A stretch of DNA of 64,000 nt from positions 16,876,446 to 16,940,445 of the forward strand of contig CM043969.1 of assembly GCA_014529385.2 (NCBI GenBank), given 5' to 3'. The number at the start of each line of letters is the position of its first letter. Positions within the stretch are counted from its first letter, which is position 1. Under the pieces are notes generated by a model. It had not been told where the DNA came from. It ran no database searches and was given only the letters and a program-made list of their open reading frames with translations. Shown one piece after another: positions 23,114-34,560 of this stretch. Both the position numbers and the translations under genes were made by a program. The stretch is from Adiantum capillus-veneris (lineage: Eukaryota > Streptophyta > Polypodiopsida > Polypodiales > Pteridaceae).

Positions 23114-24036
23114 TGTGGGATGCGTGACTAACTTCACTATCCTATCTTATTGCAGTATTAGTGAGAACCACAATTAAATTGTCAATCCATGGGATGAAGC
23201 TGACTCAACTAAGCATAGAGGCTACAAGAGGGTGTCAATCTCTCAGAAAAAAACTAACAACTCGCATCTAACTCAAGGTACACTCAAGTGACTGAAATCA
23301 CTAAAAGCCAATCGCTCATCGACAAACATCTCATCGGCAAACAAATCACATCTGTTGCAACATCAAATGACATCCAAACATAACAAAACTTCTAAGCACA
23401 CATGCTTATGGTCTCAAACCCCACTTTAGGTCAAGTGCCAAAATCGCGATTATTAACTACAGTGGATTTTTGACCTAGTCGTTTTCGACCCCGAATGCAT
23501 CTAAATGCTTAGCAATGATGCCCCAATACCCCGCCTCTGCTTAGTTTTTTACTTTGAAGTGTAAATTTCTAATTATGATGAAATTAGGCCACGAGCGACG
23601 ATGCCAAAAGCTACGAATTACTGTGATGTGCTTACGTCAATGTGTAGAGCTCTTACCTGCGGTTGCAATGCAACAAACATGACTGCAATGTGACAACCGG
23701 AGAGGGAGTAGAAAGTGCAAGAAGGAGAGAAAAGAGCACCGTTAGCTCACACTGTGTATTTCATTATCCAAAACCTAATAATAACTTACAAAAATTGGCT
23801 TTTATACCTTAGCCAAGGTTTTTGGTGGGCAAAACTAATAATCTGGGAGTTCTACCAAAGATGGGTAATGACAGATTGATACAATCTAGAAGCTTGTAGC
23901 CCCGGCTCATCAATTACAAGGTTTATCTGAAAAATAGGAGTTACAATATTCCTGATTTATTAAAATAATAAGTGTTTTTACAATGAGAACTCCGAAAAAT
24001 GGTATCCGTGGTATCTGTGTTATCTTGCTGCTAACA
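23114..24036 (-). repeat. 5' LTR of element A (923 bp)
   Basis: Bounded on one side by the primer site. On the other side is the point where plus-strand gag sequence of element C begins. On the minus strand it starts tgttagcagc and ends atcccaca, so it has TG...CA ends. The second copy should be left of this window, so the borders rest on these two independent landmarks. Confidence 0.7.
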
Positions 24037-25470
24037 AAGGCTTCGCTTTGGTGGAATGTCACCCGCAATAGTGCATAACACCAAGCCACTTGGCTCAAAT
24101 TTCAAATCCAAATCAAGCACAACTTTCTCCCACCACAATTACACTTGAAGGCTTGACATGCCTGGTCCGCATTCTCTTGGATAGAAGGCGAGATAGTGAG
24201 CCGGTTCACTGATCGATTTTGGCAATGCCTGCTAGTCCTATGCATGTTGGAGGATGTTCCTAAAGATACGCTTCAAATCAAGTATAAAGACAGACTTCAA
24301 CACGGTATTCAAGCCAAGCTCCATTCTTTGAAGCCAACCACTCTCTACAAGGAGATTTCTTATGCACAAAAAGAGATCAATTCGATAACACAGATGCTGC
24401 AAATTAATCCACCGCGGCATCATCCACCTCCTTTCAACAATTTCTCGTGCTTCAACAATAATCGCAGGTATAATCCCAATAATTATCAGACACCACGCAC
24501 TCACCATTTTGCACCTGCACGTGCTTTGATTGCTCCACGTCTTACACCACCTCCACGCATTGTCTTTAATTTTGGTCCACGATGCCCTACATTTAGACAA
24601 ACATCTCATAATTTTGCATCTCCACCGGTTGCACAAGCCACTGCACCTCCCACAATCAAGCATACTCGCATAGTGTGTCATTGCTACCACAAAATTGGCC
24701 ATGTCATGGCCAATTGCCCTCTCAACCGCCAACATCCCAATCAAGTGGCTTAGCTACATACTCTTGACACAAATACAAAAATCTACAATGACTGGACTAT
24801 TGATCCATCCCCTGTTGATCTCAATGTTGTCGATGCACCAGGTGCTCCTATTAATCTACACTCTTTGTTGCAAATGACTGCTTCTATACACGATACAACA
24901 GTATCTCTTTTGCACAGTAGTACACATGATTTTATTTTTGAACGTCTTACACATAAATTACAATTACCTAAAGTAAAATCACCCTTTAAAGTGAAGAGTG
25001 TGTTCCAAGGTACACGATTTAATGGTATTTACATGGTTAATGATGTTGAAATTACTTTAGGTGCATACACCCAAAAGCGTAATTTTCTCGTTGCACCACT
25101 GCAATTGATCGATGTAATTTTAGGTATTCCTTTTCGTCATGAACATGACCCTAACATTGACTACATGATGCACACGATGTATTTCACTTTTCAAGGTCAA
25201 CACATCACTCTCACAGGCAACCCCACACTTGAAATGCACGCACTCCTTTCCCACACTCAAGTTAAGCGTGCACTTAGGAAAGAAAACAAAGCGTATATGG
25301 TATATATCACACAGGTTGAGGAAGAACAGCAACCCCCTCTCTCTCCTCAACTGCAACAGTTTTTGCATGCATATGATGATTGTTTTGCTCACGATAACCC
25401 ACCTCACTTATCCCCTTCTCGAGGCAACATAAATCACACAATAGAAATCATCCCTGGCAGTCAACCACTG
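24037..25470 (+). pseudogene. Element C gag and protease
   Basis: The first codons (KASLWWNVTRN) align with SAALWWNATKQ of element B, showing a mid-gag break. After stops, the clean frame 24,196-24,753 has EDVPKDTLQIKYKDRLQHG and a degenerate knuckle CHCYHKIGHVMANC in which the second Cys is displaced. The protease (24,865-25,530) has lost its catalytic Asp: the D-S-G-S-T site reads LLHSSTHDFIF. ILGIPFRHEHDP follows at about 25,118. Dead copy. Confidence 0.82.
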
Positions 25471-26720
25471 CACCGTGCACCGTATCGTCACAGCCCCATG
25501 CACCATCATGTTATTAGACCAAGTCTCTGACCTACTCAAAAAAGGTCTGATTAGACCTAGCTCTTCTCCTTTTGGTGATCTCGTCTTAGTTGTCCAAAAA
25601 AAAGATAAAACATTTAGGATGTGCATAGACTATAGGGCTCTCAATAAGGTCATTGTGAAGAATTGCTACCCTATTCCCCGCGTCGATGACCTCCTTGATA
25701 AGTTAAAAGGTGCCTTTGTGTTTAGCGAGATAAACCTCAAGTCCGGGTATCATCAAATTTGTATGCACCCAAACGATATTTTTAAAACCGCATTTCACAC
25801 ACAATTCAGGCATTATGAATTTATTGTACTTCCCTTTGGTCTCACAAATGCACCAGCACATTTTCTCGCATGATGAACAAAATATTTTTGGAGCACCAGC
25901 ATTTTTTTATTGTCTTTTTCGATGATATTTTGATTTTCAGTAAGTCACACACTAAACATGAACAACATTTGTAAACTGTCTTTGCGCTTTTACGTGATCG
26001 TGATCTCTATGCTAACCCTACTAAGAGTCACTTCTTTGAAAGAACCATAGAGTACTTAGGTCATATAGTCTCTAGTGACGGTATTCACCCAGACCCCAAG
26101 AAGATAGAAACCATCCAAAATTGGTCAATCCCCAAGATTTTTCACGAAGTTCAATCGTTTCTAGGTCTCTCGGGATTTTATTATAAATTTGTAAAGAATT
26201 ACTCTCACATTGCACTCCCTATCACCTTTCTCACGCATAAGCTTACCCCTTTCTCCTGGGGCGAAAGTCAACAAAAATCATTTGACACACTCAAGTACTT
26301 TCTCACCCATGCACATGTTTTGAAATTGCCCAATTTTACACAACCGTTCTTTGTTGTAGCAACTGGTGCTAGTGGATCTGGAATAGGTGCTGTGTTAATG
26401 CAAAATGACCACCCCATTGCATATGAAATTAGGAAGCTCAAACCTAGTAAATCCAACTACAGCGTCTATGACAAGGAAATTCTCGCAGTAGTTCATGCAT
26501 AAGATATCTGGAAACATCATCTTATGGGCTCCGATGTTCTCATTAAAACTAACCAACAGGCTATCAAGCACCTTCTCTCTCAATCTACCATCTTCGATAG
26601 ACACATTAAATGGGCTGGTTTTATTCAAAATTTTCACCCAACGATACAATACCAACCTGGCAAATCCAATGTCGTAGCTAATGCCCTTAGTGGTAGGGCA
26701 TTAGATTATGCGCCACCCCC
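25471..26720 (+). pseudogene. Element C reverse transcriptase and RNase H
   Basis: RT blocks [40 protein letters not shown] and [15 protein letters not shown] end at a TGA (25,871). After a frameshift [13 protein letters not shown] (about 25,905) gives the FFDD site, then a TAA at 25,972. RNase H reads FFVVATGASGSGIGAVLMQ at about 26,350: the catalytic Asp of the usual T-D-A-S is Gly. It continues with YQPGKSNVVANALSGR (about 26,650). Both enzymes were related to B's but this copy is inactive. Confidence 0.85.
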
Positions 26721-27685
26721 ACCCCTTCACTCTTATATGTTTTCTCACATTCAAGCGGTGTATCTTAATCATCTTTCTGTCGCTGAAATTGAATCTTTTG
26801 ATGCTATGATTCCTGCTTATGAAACAGATATGGATTTTTCACATGCCTGGTCTAATTTGGTTGCCAATAATTACTTGTCTATCAATGACTATTCTTTTGC
26901 AAATGGTTTTGTCTTTTATCATCAAAAGCTTTGTGTCACTGCACACTTTAGAGAACTTGCTATTCACAAAATGCATGCACCAAAGTATATGGGTCATTGT
27001 GGTATTCAAATCACTCTCTCTGCTTGCATTGACTAATTCTTCTGGCCACACATGAAGCACGATGTTTCACAATTTGTCTCACACTGCATTGTTTGTCAAT
27101 GTGTCAAGCGTGACCATGGTAAAATTCATGGACTTCTTATGCCACTGCCTATTCCAAAGGGCCCTTGGGAAGAGATTTCCATGGATTTTATCACCGGTTT
27201 TCCATCCACCTCTTCACACAATGATATGATATGGACTGTTGTCGATAGGTTTAGTAAACATGCATATTTTATTCCCTGTAAAAAGACTCTCATTGCACCT
27301 CAAGCTGCCAAAATGTTTTTGACTCTCATTTTCCCTCACCATGGTTTTCCTAAAGTACTAATTTCTGATCATGATAGTTGATTTTACAATCATTTTTGGT
27401 GTGCATTGTGCACTAATTTAGGATCCAAAATGAACTTCACATCTGCTTTCCACCCTGAAAGTAATGGCCAGAATGAAGCTACCAATAGTACTATACTTGA
27501 CCTCCTTAAGGCCTACTCAATAGACAATGCAGCAAATTGGGACCAACATCTTCCTCTCCTCCAATTTGCTTACAACATCACTCCCCACTCTGCCACTAGC
27601 AAAGCTCCCTTCGAGATTGTTTATGGTAAGAAGATGCCTGCCCCTATGACCATCCTCACTAGTGATGTTCCTGCGGGCTAACACC
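26721..27685 (+). pseudogene. Element C integrase
   Basis: The zinc finger remains as KMHAPKYMGHCG (26,970) and SHCIVCQCVKRDHG (27,079), with a TAA between them at 27,034. The core has EEISMDFITGFPS (first Asp), IWTVVDRFSKHAYFIPCKKT, VLISDHDS followed by a TGA at 27,379 (second Asp), and ESNGQNEATN (Glu, about 27,459). It ends FEIVYGKKMPAP and then loses its frame near 27,680. Confidence 0.85.
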
Positions 27686-28150
27686 CTTGCACAAGATCAC
27701 GTTTGCATTTTACAAGAAGTCACTACAGCTATTTAAAAAGCGCAAGCACGCTACACAGCACAAGCCAACAAAAAGCGTAAGTTCATTGACTTCAATTTAC
27801 ATGATTATGTTTGGTTTCATATTGAAAAGGATCATTTGAAGAACATTGAAAAGCACTTCAAGGCCAAGTTAGCCCTTAGATTTTACGGTCCCTTCAAGAT
27901 CACCGAAATCATCAACCCCAATGCATACAGGCTTGACATTCCACATCACTGGTGCATCCACAACTCTTTTCATGTAAGTTTGTAGCACAAATTTAAAGGT
28001 ACCCCACCTATTGCACTTATTTTTGACGACCCACCCTTACTCGAAGATGATGAAGAATTATTACTTCTAGAATCAATTGTTGATCACATGACTTCATTAC
28101 TATATGCACGGTGCACAATATCATAGATATCTTGTTAAATATAAAAATCA
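27686..28150 (+). pseudogene. Element C integrase C-terminus and partial chromodomain
   Basis: Several frames read the C-terminal barrel (NPNAYRLDIPHHWCIHNSFH at about 27,920-27,975) and the start of a chromodomain (YHRYLVKYKNHL, about 28,110-28,150). Chromodomains direct insertion by binding histone tails. The chromodomain is cut off in its middle at 28,151 by sequence from element D. Confidence 0.7.
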
Positions 28151-28249
28151 CTTATGTTACCGAAGTAGATCAACGCTCACAATGGGAAAAGTAGATCTAC
28201 TCAAGACTTATGTTACCGAAGTAGATCAATGCTCACAATGGGAAAAGTA
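28151..28249 (+). repeat. Tandem duplication at the C/D junction
   Basis: A 43-base segment at 28,151-28,193 recurs at 28,207-28,249 with one mismatch (period 56). It encodes part of D integrase twice and marks the recombination point. Confidence 0.85.
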
Positions 28250-28957
28250 CTTACCTCTTGTACAGTATGCCTACAATAATACTGTACATACTTTACGGGA
28301 AAAGCACCTTTTGAGATCATTGAGGGAAGACCTAAAAGTCCCTTGCTACTCAAAGTACATGGGAAGATCTTCGTCGCCGATGAGTATAGCCGTGACCTAC
28401 AAGAATCTTTTCAAAAGATTAAGGAGGCTATATCCATCTCTCAACAAAGGCAAAAAGCTGTTGCTCATAAGCACAGAAGAGCCTTAATGTTCAAAGACAA
28501 TGATTGAGTCTTACTCAAGTTTCCTAAGGCTCGATTAAGGCAAACGACGGGCAAAAATCCTACGAGCCATCAAAAGTATTATGCTAAACTAGCAAAAAGA
28601 TACTATGGTCCTTTCCAAAACTTGAAGCCCATCAATGAGACTGCTTATCAACTCAAGTTGCCCAACCATTGGCTCATACACAATGCCTTTCATGTAAGCC
28701 TACTTAAGCCCTACAAAGAAGAGCCACCAACTGAACCAATTATTGAAGACCCTCCCGAAGTTGAAGACCAAGAAGAGGTGCTACAACCCGAAGCTGTTCT
28801 TCGGCATGAAGACAAGGCACTACGACATGGTAAGATTATCCGATGGTATCTTATTAAGTTCAAAAATTATCCTTTTGAAGATGCTAGATGGATGCAAGGA
28901 ATACAGCTTAAGGATAGTATGCACCTTGTCAATGCTTACAATGCTACATTAGAGTAA
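28151..28957 (+). pseudogene. Element D integrase end and chromodomain
   Basis: Starts within the integrase core after a 43-base tandem duplication. KTYVTEVDQ, EKYLPLVQYAYNNTVHT and a C-terminal part (YQLKLPNHWLIHNAFHVSLL) lead to a complete chromodomain (RHGKIIRWYLIKFKNYPFED, ARWMQG) ending at 28,957. It comes after C's own chromodomain start, so the locus has two chromodomains in series from two different elements. D lacks everything upstream. Confidence 0.78.
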
Positions 28958-29316
28958 GCAAATGTACAAATTTCTTTTAAATGACTCATGTTTTTCTCTT
29001 ATAAGACTAGTCCTCTTTTTAATTGTGCACAAATTTAACTAGTATGCATGCTTAGAATCATGTTTGTGATGACGATGTCTCTCAAACACCAAGTAGAATT
29101 TGTCACTCTACTTTGGGAGAATGAAATGGACTAAAGAGCATACATGCTTGCAACAGCTATGTCTCCCAAGCACCAAATGGATTAGTCATCCATCTTGGAA
29201 AGATGTCGTAGGGTAAAAAGGGATCCTCTACCCGCTAAGTAAAATTGACTAATGACTAAGGCTTTATCTCTTCTACCTCATAGTCTAGGACGACTATGAT
29301 TTCAAGAGAGAGGTAA

Positions 29317-30197
29317 TGTCATAAAATCTAATATCTAATATCTAACCAACCCAAATGATTTTCTCATATTAAATTGATCACTTAATGTGGGAGAATAGAT
29401 GGGAACAAGTGTTAAGATATAGACATGTGCTTATAGATCTATCTCAACACGGGGCCAATGGTAAAGGGGCCCAAATGAGAGATAGTCTATCAAAGAGCAA
29501 GGCTAACAAATGGATCATAAGACCTTAGGGTTAGCTTCATTGAAGACCTCCAATAATGTGTGTAAAAGGCCTTTGACCTTAGGTAAGCTAGGGTTGAGCT
29601 TGAGGCGCGGGAACCTGACCCAGCTCGAGGTGCTTGTCCTGCTTGTCATGCTTGATGACTAAGGTGCTTGAGGTGCTTGATGATTGAGATGCTTGAGATG
29701 CTTGAGGTGCTATGCAAAGTGCAAGAGCTCCCTCTCCTTCTCCAAGCAAGTAGAGGTTGAGAGCCTACACCAACACTCTTGGATATGGAGTGCAAATCCA
29801 ACCAAGAGCCATGCTTCAATGCTTAAGCTTGCCATCTCCTTCTTCTTCATTACTATGCTATTATGTATGCTAGCAACAAGAGTTATGATAAGTGAGGAAC
29901 TAATTCTTTCTCCTAAGAAATGTTTCTTCTTCCTCTTCCCTACCCTCATTCCCTGCTAGCTCTCTCCACCTTCGAAGGTGTTTGAGGTCTTGAGACTGAG
30001 GCTTGGGATAGTTAAAGCTTTCTTCAAGTTTATGTTATGTTTGTGATGCATGAAGCTTTCCATCTTCATTGCATCACCCAGGTCACAAGGAACACAAAGA
30101 TTGTATTGTAACAAGTCTCTCTTAAAGGGAGAAATCATAATACAAATTCCTATTGGAGGGGGGACCGGCTCCACATAAATCCGGTCCTCAACTGTTG
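29317..30197 (+). repeat. Probable 3' LTR of element D
   Basis: Begins tgtcataaaatc directly after a purine tract (aagagagaggtaa, 29,304-29,316) and plausibly ends ...actgttgtca. The 358 bases between the chromodomain and this point hold no gene. The LTR contains decayed tandem repeats of cttgaggtg/cttgatga type (29,634-29,712). No partner copy exists in the window. Confidence 0.5.
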
Positions 30198-30579
30198 TCA
30201 TGTTCTCTAAATTATCTCTCTTGCAAAAGTATTGTTCATGCCAAGTTAACTAATTGCTATGATTATGTTGCTATCTTCAATTATGTTCACCCGCTATGCT
30301 CACAAAGTCATTTCTCAAAAGTACTCTCGTTAAGTTTCGCTACTCTCAAATTAAATAGGCCAATTTCATTACAAGGTAGCTGAGTCGTGGGCAAGTGACT
30401 GACAACAGATAGCAAAACATGGAATAAGTCAATAAGAATTTAGTTATTTCAATAAAGTCTTTATCCCCAAAGTGGAATGTAAATGCCTCATTTAGAGTTG
30501 TCTTTTTTTGGAAATAATATAAATACATGCCTAGAGGAAGCCAGCTCACTCTAGGCATGGGGGGATGATTGCATCCAAT

Positions 30580-30679
<100 letters not shown>

Positions 30680-30792
30680 TGCATGGCATCCTCGATCTAG
30701 AGGGGCATACGTACAAGTATGAAGTGTGTCTCTCCATCATGACTACCTTGTTTTGCAATAAATATTGTGATAAAGATACGCTAAGGGCATAT

Positions 30793-30987
30793 TGTTGGGA
30801 TTCAGGCCAACTGGCCGGACATTCCACTTACTACTAACCCATCTACTAATTTAACCATTATACACTTATTCTTTAATACAATAGAATAAGGATCTGCAAC
30901 ATGATAACGTTGTTGTGCGCTCCACCCAAAGCAGGTCTCTCTATCTCTCTGCTCTTGCACTCGCATACGCTTCCCGCGGCACCTTCA
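30793..30987 (+). repeat. 5' LTR of element E (195 bp)
   Basis: Short Copia LTR, TG...CA ends. It matches the copy at 36,220 closely except that the region around 30,935 has only a few CT units. Confidence 0.93.
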
Positions 30988-30989
30988 GC

Positions 30990-31001
30990 TGGTATCAAAG
31001 C
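30990..31001 (+). other. Primer-binding site of E (tggtatcaaagc)
   Basis: tRNA-Met type with one change from tggtatcagagc, two bases inside the 5' LTR. Confidence 0.85.
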
Positions 31002-32113
31002 GAGGTTTGTGCTTGCGGTTTTCGCGTCCGCGCGCACGCACTTTCAAAAGTGCAAACATGTTTTCGATTTCTTCATCGACAAATTCAGCGTTCTGAGAGC
31101 GTTTCCAGCAGGTGTCCTGAAGTTTAACCCCCCCTTTTAAAGTTGTTCATGCAGTCGAAAGATTCATCCGAGCTACACTTAAAGAGTTGTATTTTTCAAC
31201 TCCACTTTTGCTACAGCTACTACAGGCACAAGACACAAGTGCAGGTTGTTCAGAGACTATTTTGGGATGGTATATAGCCATTTTATGCTATTATGTGTTT
31301 TTGAGATGGTGTTTATGGGCTGATTAGGAGCACCTTTAGGCATCAACATTGTCTCGGGTTTTTCAAGCATCCATCTCCTCACAGGTTCTTGCATACATAC
31401 AGGACATCCAGGTCTCTGACATGTTCCAGTGTTTAGCATCAGTACAGATTTCAATGGGAGTACTTGATGCGCATATGCATTGTTTTGGCACTTTTGATAG
31501 TGCTTGAGCTCTTTTTAGAGCAGTTTTACTCCCCGCAAGGATTTGTTTACTGCTTGCACATTTTTTTTGGCGCCTGTTTGAGCATGTATACTGCACCTTG
31601 CAGTATTGTTGACAGTGGATGTACGTTGAATTGCGGAAACTACCAAATGTACCTTTTGTGGAGCCGATTTGGCTTGTTTCTGGCAGTCTCGACCATTTCT
31701 GAGACTCGGTTCAGAGGCCCTTTCTGAGACTGGGCTAGTTTCTTGTTTGCATAACCTTTTGTGAGGGTCGATTGGTGAGGTTTTCTTGAGTTGGGGGATT
31801 CTCGAATGTTGAGATCCTGTTGGTGATACAGGTTGCTGGAGTACCCTTTTTTTGTGGCCTCACCATAGGACATGTATAGAGAGGGCTAGGTGCATTTGAT
31901 GCCGTGTTGTTAGTCTTGGGTCATCTTTTGAATTTTTATGCACAGTTAGTGGTTGATGCGCTGTCTTATACTTTGAGAGAATTACTTTTGATGCATTACT
32001 GATCTCTTGTGACAGTTTTGGATTGAGATTTTGCCAGTTTTTCTGTGGAAACTCTAACGAATTTTTCCCAGAATTACCAGTGTTTTTCGCCATATTATCT
32101 TTAGTTTGCAACC
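31002..32113 (+). other. Leader of element E
   Basis: 1.1 kb before gag. A 79-base block at 31,754-31,832 is nearly identical to the leader of the minus-strand element H (44,802-44,876). No ORF in it is convincing in the sense direction. Confidence 0.6.
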
Positions 32114-33440
32114 ATGTCATCTAGTGGTGAAAAGGATATTTACAATATCCGGAAATTTGATGGGACGAATTTTGCTATCTGGAAAGAGAAAATTCAAGGT
32201 GTTCTTATACAAAAAGGCTAGCTGGATCCTATCATGAAGCGCCCAGAGGGCGAGTATACAGATGTTGAGTGGGAGAAACTTGATGCTAAGGCCAAATCTA
32301 CCCTCCGTTTGCATTTGGCCGAATCTGTGTACTTTACTATAGTTGGAGAAAGGACTGCTAGAGATGTATGGGATAAGTTGTGTTCCAGTTATGAGAACAA
32401 AAATTCCACTAATAAGGTTTTCTTGATGAAGAAGCTATTTGACCTTCCTATGAAAGAAGAGGGCACTATTTCTATTCACATTAATGAGTTCAATATCATT
32501 TTCACTTAGTTGACCACTCAGGGTTTGGTCTTCAATGAGGAGATCAAATGTATCTTCTTGCTATGCAGTTTACCCTCGTCTTGGGATACGTTCTGTACTA
32601 TGATTAGCAATTCAGCACCTGGTACCGGTCTAGTGTACAATGATGTCCTTGGGAGTCTATTTACCAAGAAGATTCACAGGAAATCTCTCGAAGGCCAGAA
32701 GGATGGTGATGCGTATGTTGCTAGTGATAGATAGAGGGGTTGCACTCAAAGTCGTGCCAAAAGCAAGGAACGTGGGGGCTCACGCAGTAAGTATCGGGGT
32801 TCTATGTGTAATGTCGAGTGCTATCACTGCCATAAAAAAGGGTATGTGAAGAAGGATTGCAGGAAATGGCAGCAAAGCAAGAAGGATAAACAATCCGATG
32901 AAACTTCTAAGCCTGATGATTCAAACAAGGGCAAAGCAAAGTTAGAGGAGATCAATGTGCTAGAGTCCTCACATGCTCCTATTGTAGAGACTCTTTTAGT
33001 GGTTGTTATGCCACTTACCTCTAACGTATTGCTCTTCACAGCAGATCTACCTGTCAAGGCTCTTGTTACAGAAGATGCGCAGTATGCACAGAATGGGATA
33101 GTAGATTCTAGTGCAAGTTTCCATGTGACACCACATAGAGAGTGGATCTCTACTTATTCTCACTCTTGTGGCAAAGTGAGACTTGGTGACACTTATGAAC
33201 TAGACATTGAGGGTGTCGAAAACGTCAAATTTCATCTAAGGAATGGCACACACTTTACTTTACGTAATGTCTGACATGTGCCCAAGTTGACTAAAAGCTT
33301 GATTTTTGTTGGTTAGCTTGATGATTTGGGCTACAACACCACATTTGGCAATGGTTCGTGGATAGTACGCAAAGGTAATCTTGTTGTACTCAGAGGTCAG
33401 AAGCATGGTACCTTGTATTCCATGCATGTGTCGGATGCTG
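32114..33440 (+). pseudogene. Element E gag and protease
   Basis: ATG 32,114 opens MSSSGEKDIYNIRKFDGTNF, a Copia gag start. TAG codons at about 32,219, 32,507 and 32,732 interrupt it. The knuckle reads CYHCHKKGYVKKDC (H-to-Y change at the His position, so not functional). The protease site is GIVDSSASFHVT, with Ser for the Gly of D-S-G. A TGA at 33,272 follows. Confidence 0.85.
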
Positions 33441-33701
33441 GTCATGATTACATATCTATGCCGAGTTACCGTCTACTGAGTTGTGGCATTGCCGGCTAGG
33501 TCATATTAGCCAAAAGGAATGAAAACTCTGACTAGTTTTGGCTACGTAACTGTCTTGTCTTATGTTGAATTTCCTGTTTGTGAGCACTATATCTATGGCA
33601 AACAGACTAGGTCCGTGCACTTACAATTGGGTCAAAAGCGAGTTGAACCTCTAGATCTAGTACATAGTGATGTTTGTGGTCCTATGTCAACCAAATCTCT
33701 A

Positions 33702-33738
<37 letters not shown>

Positions 33739-34560
33739 CAATTTTGTGACATTCATAGATGACTCTACTCAAAAGGTGTGGGCATATCCTTTGAAACATA
33801 AGGATCAAGTTCTTCCTGTGTTCCAAAATTCTTTAGCACTCGTTGAGAATCAATCTGGCAAGAAACTCAAGAGGTTGCGGACTGACAACGGTGGAGAGTA
33901 TGTCTCCAAGGAGTTTGACAATTTCTGTGCTAAAAGGGGGATTAAAAGGCAGTTTAATGCACCATACACACCAGCTCAGAATGGAGTTGCTGAGTGCATG
34001 AATTGTACGATTCAGGAAAGAGTAACAACCATGCTTTCTATGGAAAATCTCAAACAAGGCTTTTGGGCAGAAGCCGTCTTGATCGTAGTGCACATTATAA
34101 ATCGTTCGCCTAGTACGCCATTGAATTATGAGATTCCAAAAGAGTTATGGTCTAAATGTAAGCCCCACTATGACCATCTACGTGTTTTTGGTTGTGAAGC
34201 TTATGCTCATGTGCCTAAACAACTTCGACAGAAGTTAGAGCCCAAGTCACACAAATGTATTTTCATTGGATACGGTGTAGATGGAGAGATCGGATATCAT
34301 CTCTGGCACCCGGAATCTTGTCAAGTCATCCGTAGTTTAGATGTGATCTTCAATGAGTCAAAGATGCATAAACAACCTATTAAGGAAATAGAGATTCGGA
34401 GAGTCACTTTTGAGGATGTTTCCTCAGAGACAGTGAAATCAACTCAGTGGGCTAGTGATGTACCTTCCACTAGCAATTCTCCAGAGGGAGCGGATAGCGA
34501 TGGTCAAGGAGTGAGACGATCTACTAGAGTCTCTCATCCACCTGCACGTTTTGAGCCAGG
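33441..34560 (+). pseudogene. Element E integrase, interrupted by a poly-G run
   Basis: The GAG-pre-integrase region is short and broken. The core has VHSDVCGPMSTKSLGG (first Asp), a run of G from 33,705 to 33,735, then NFVTFIDDSTQKVW in another frame, RLRTDNGGEYVS (second Asp, about 33,878) and NGVAECMNCTIQE (Glu, about 33,980). The C-terminal part continues FGCEAYAHVPKQLRQKLE and SHKCIFIGYG. Confidence 0.85.
33705..33735 (+). repeat. 31-base pure G run inside integrase
   Basis: The related element H reads SLGGASFFMTF at this place, so a short GGAGGGG has grown to 31 G. The frame before and after the run differs. Confidence 0.9.

Larger units (their letters stand above)
2..24036 (-). mobile_element. 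Giant Ty3/Gypsy LTR retrotransposon A (3' end outside window)
   Basis: All A-type coding blocks lie on the minus strand in the order LTR, primer site, leader, gag, protease, RT, RNase H, integrase, second protease, third ORF. After subtracting the nested element B and an unidentified insertion, at least about 15.5 kb belong to A, which is large for a Ty3 element. The 3' LTR must lie left of position 1, because the third ORF ends at position 2 without any LTR. The element is decayed: every ORF has stops or frameshifts. The base of 24,037 onward is the middle of another element's gag, so A probably inserted there. Gag-pol order and the tRNA-Asp primer type resemble the Tat/Athila branch, but I cannot place the lineage with certainty. 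Confidence 0.8.
24037..28150 (+). mobile_element. Ty3/Gypsy element C, 5' part displaced by A
   Basis: A chromovirus-like element closely related in protein sequence to B. It starts in mid-gag directly after A's LTR and runs to the chromodomain, where it joins element D. Its 5' LTR and gag N-terminus are predicted to lie beyond the left end of A, outside the window. Confidence 0.75.

Noticed and set aside
24238..24744. 168-residue minus-strand ORF
   Set aside because: It lies entirely antisense to element C gag, whose frame has recognisable gag and knuckle features.
28104..28487. 127-residue ORF as a new gene
   Set aside because: It is the C/D junction plus a frameshifted piece of D integrase.
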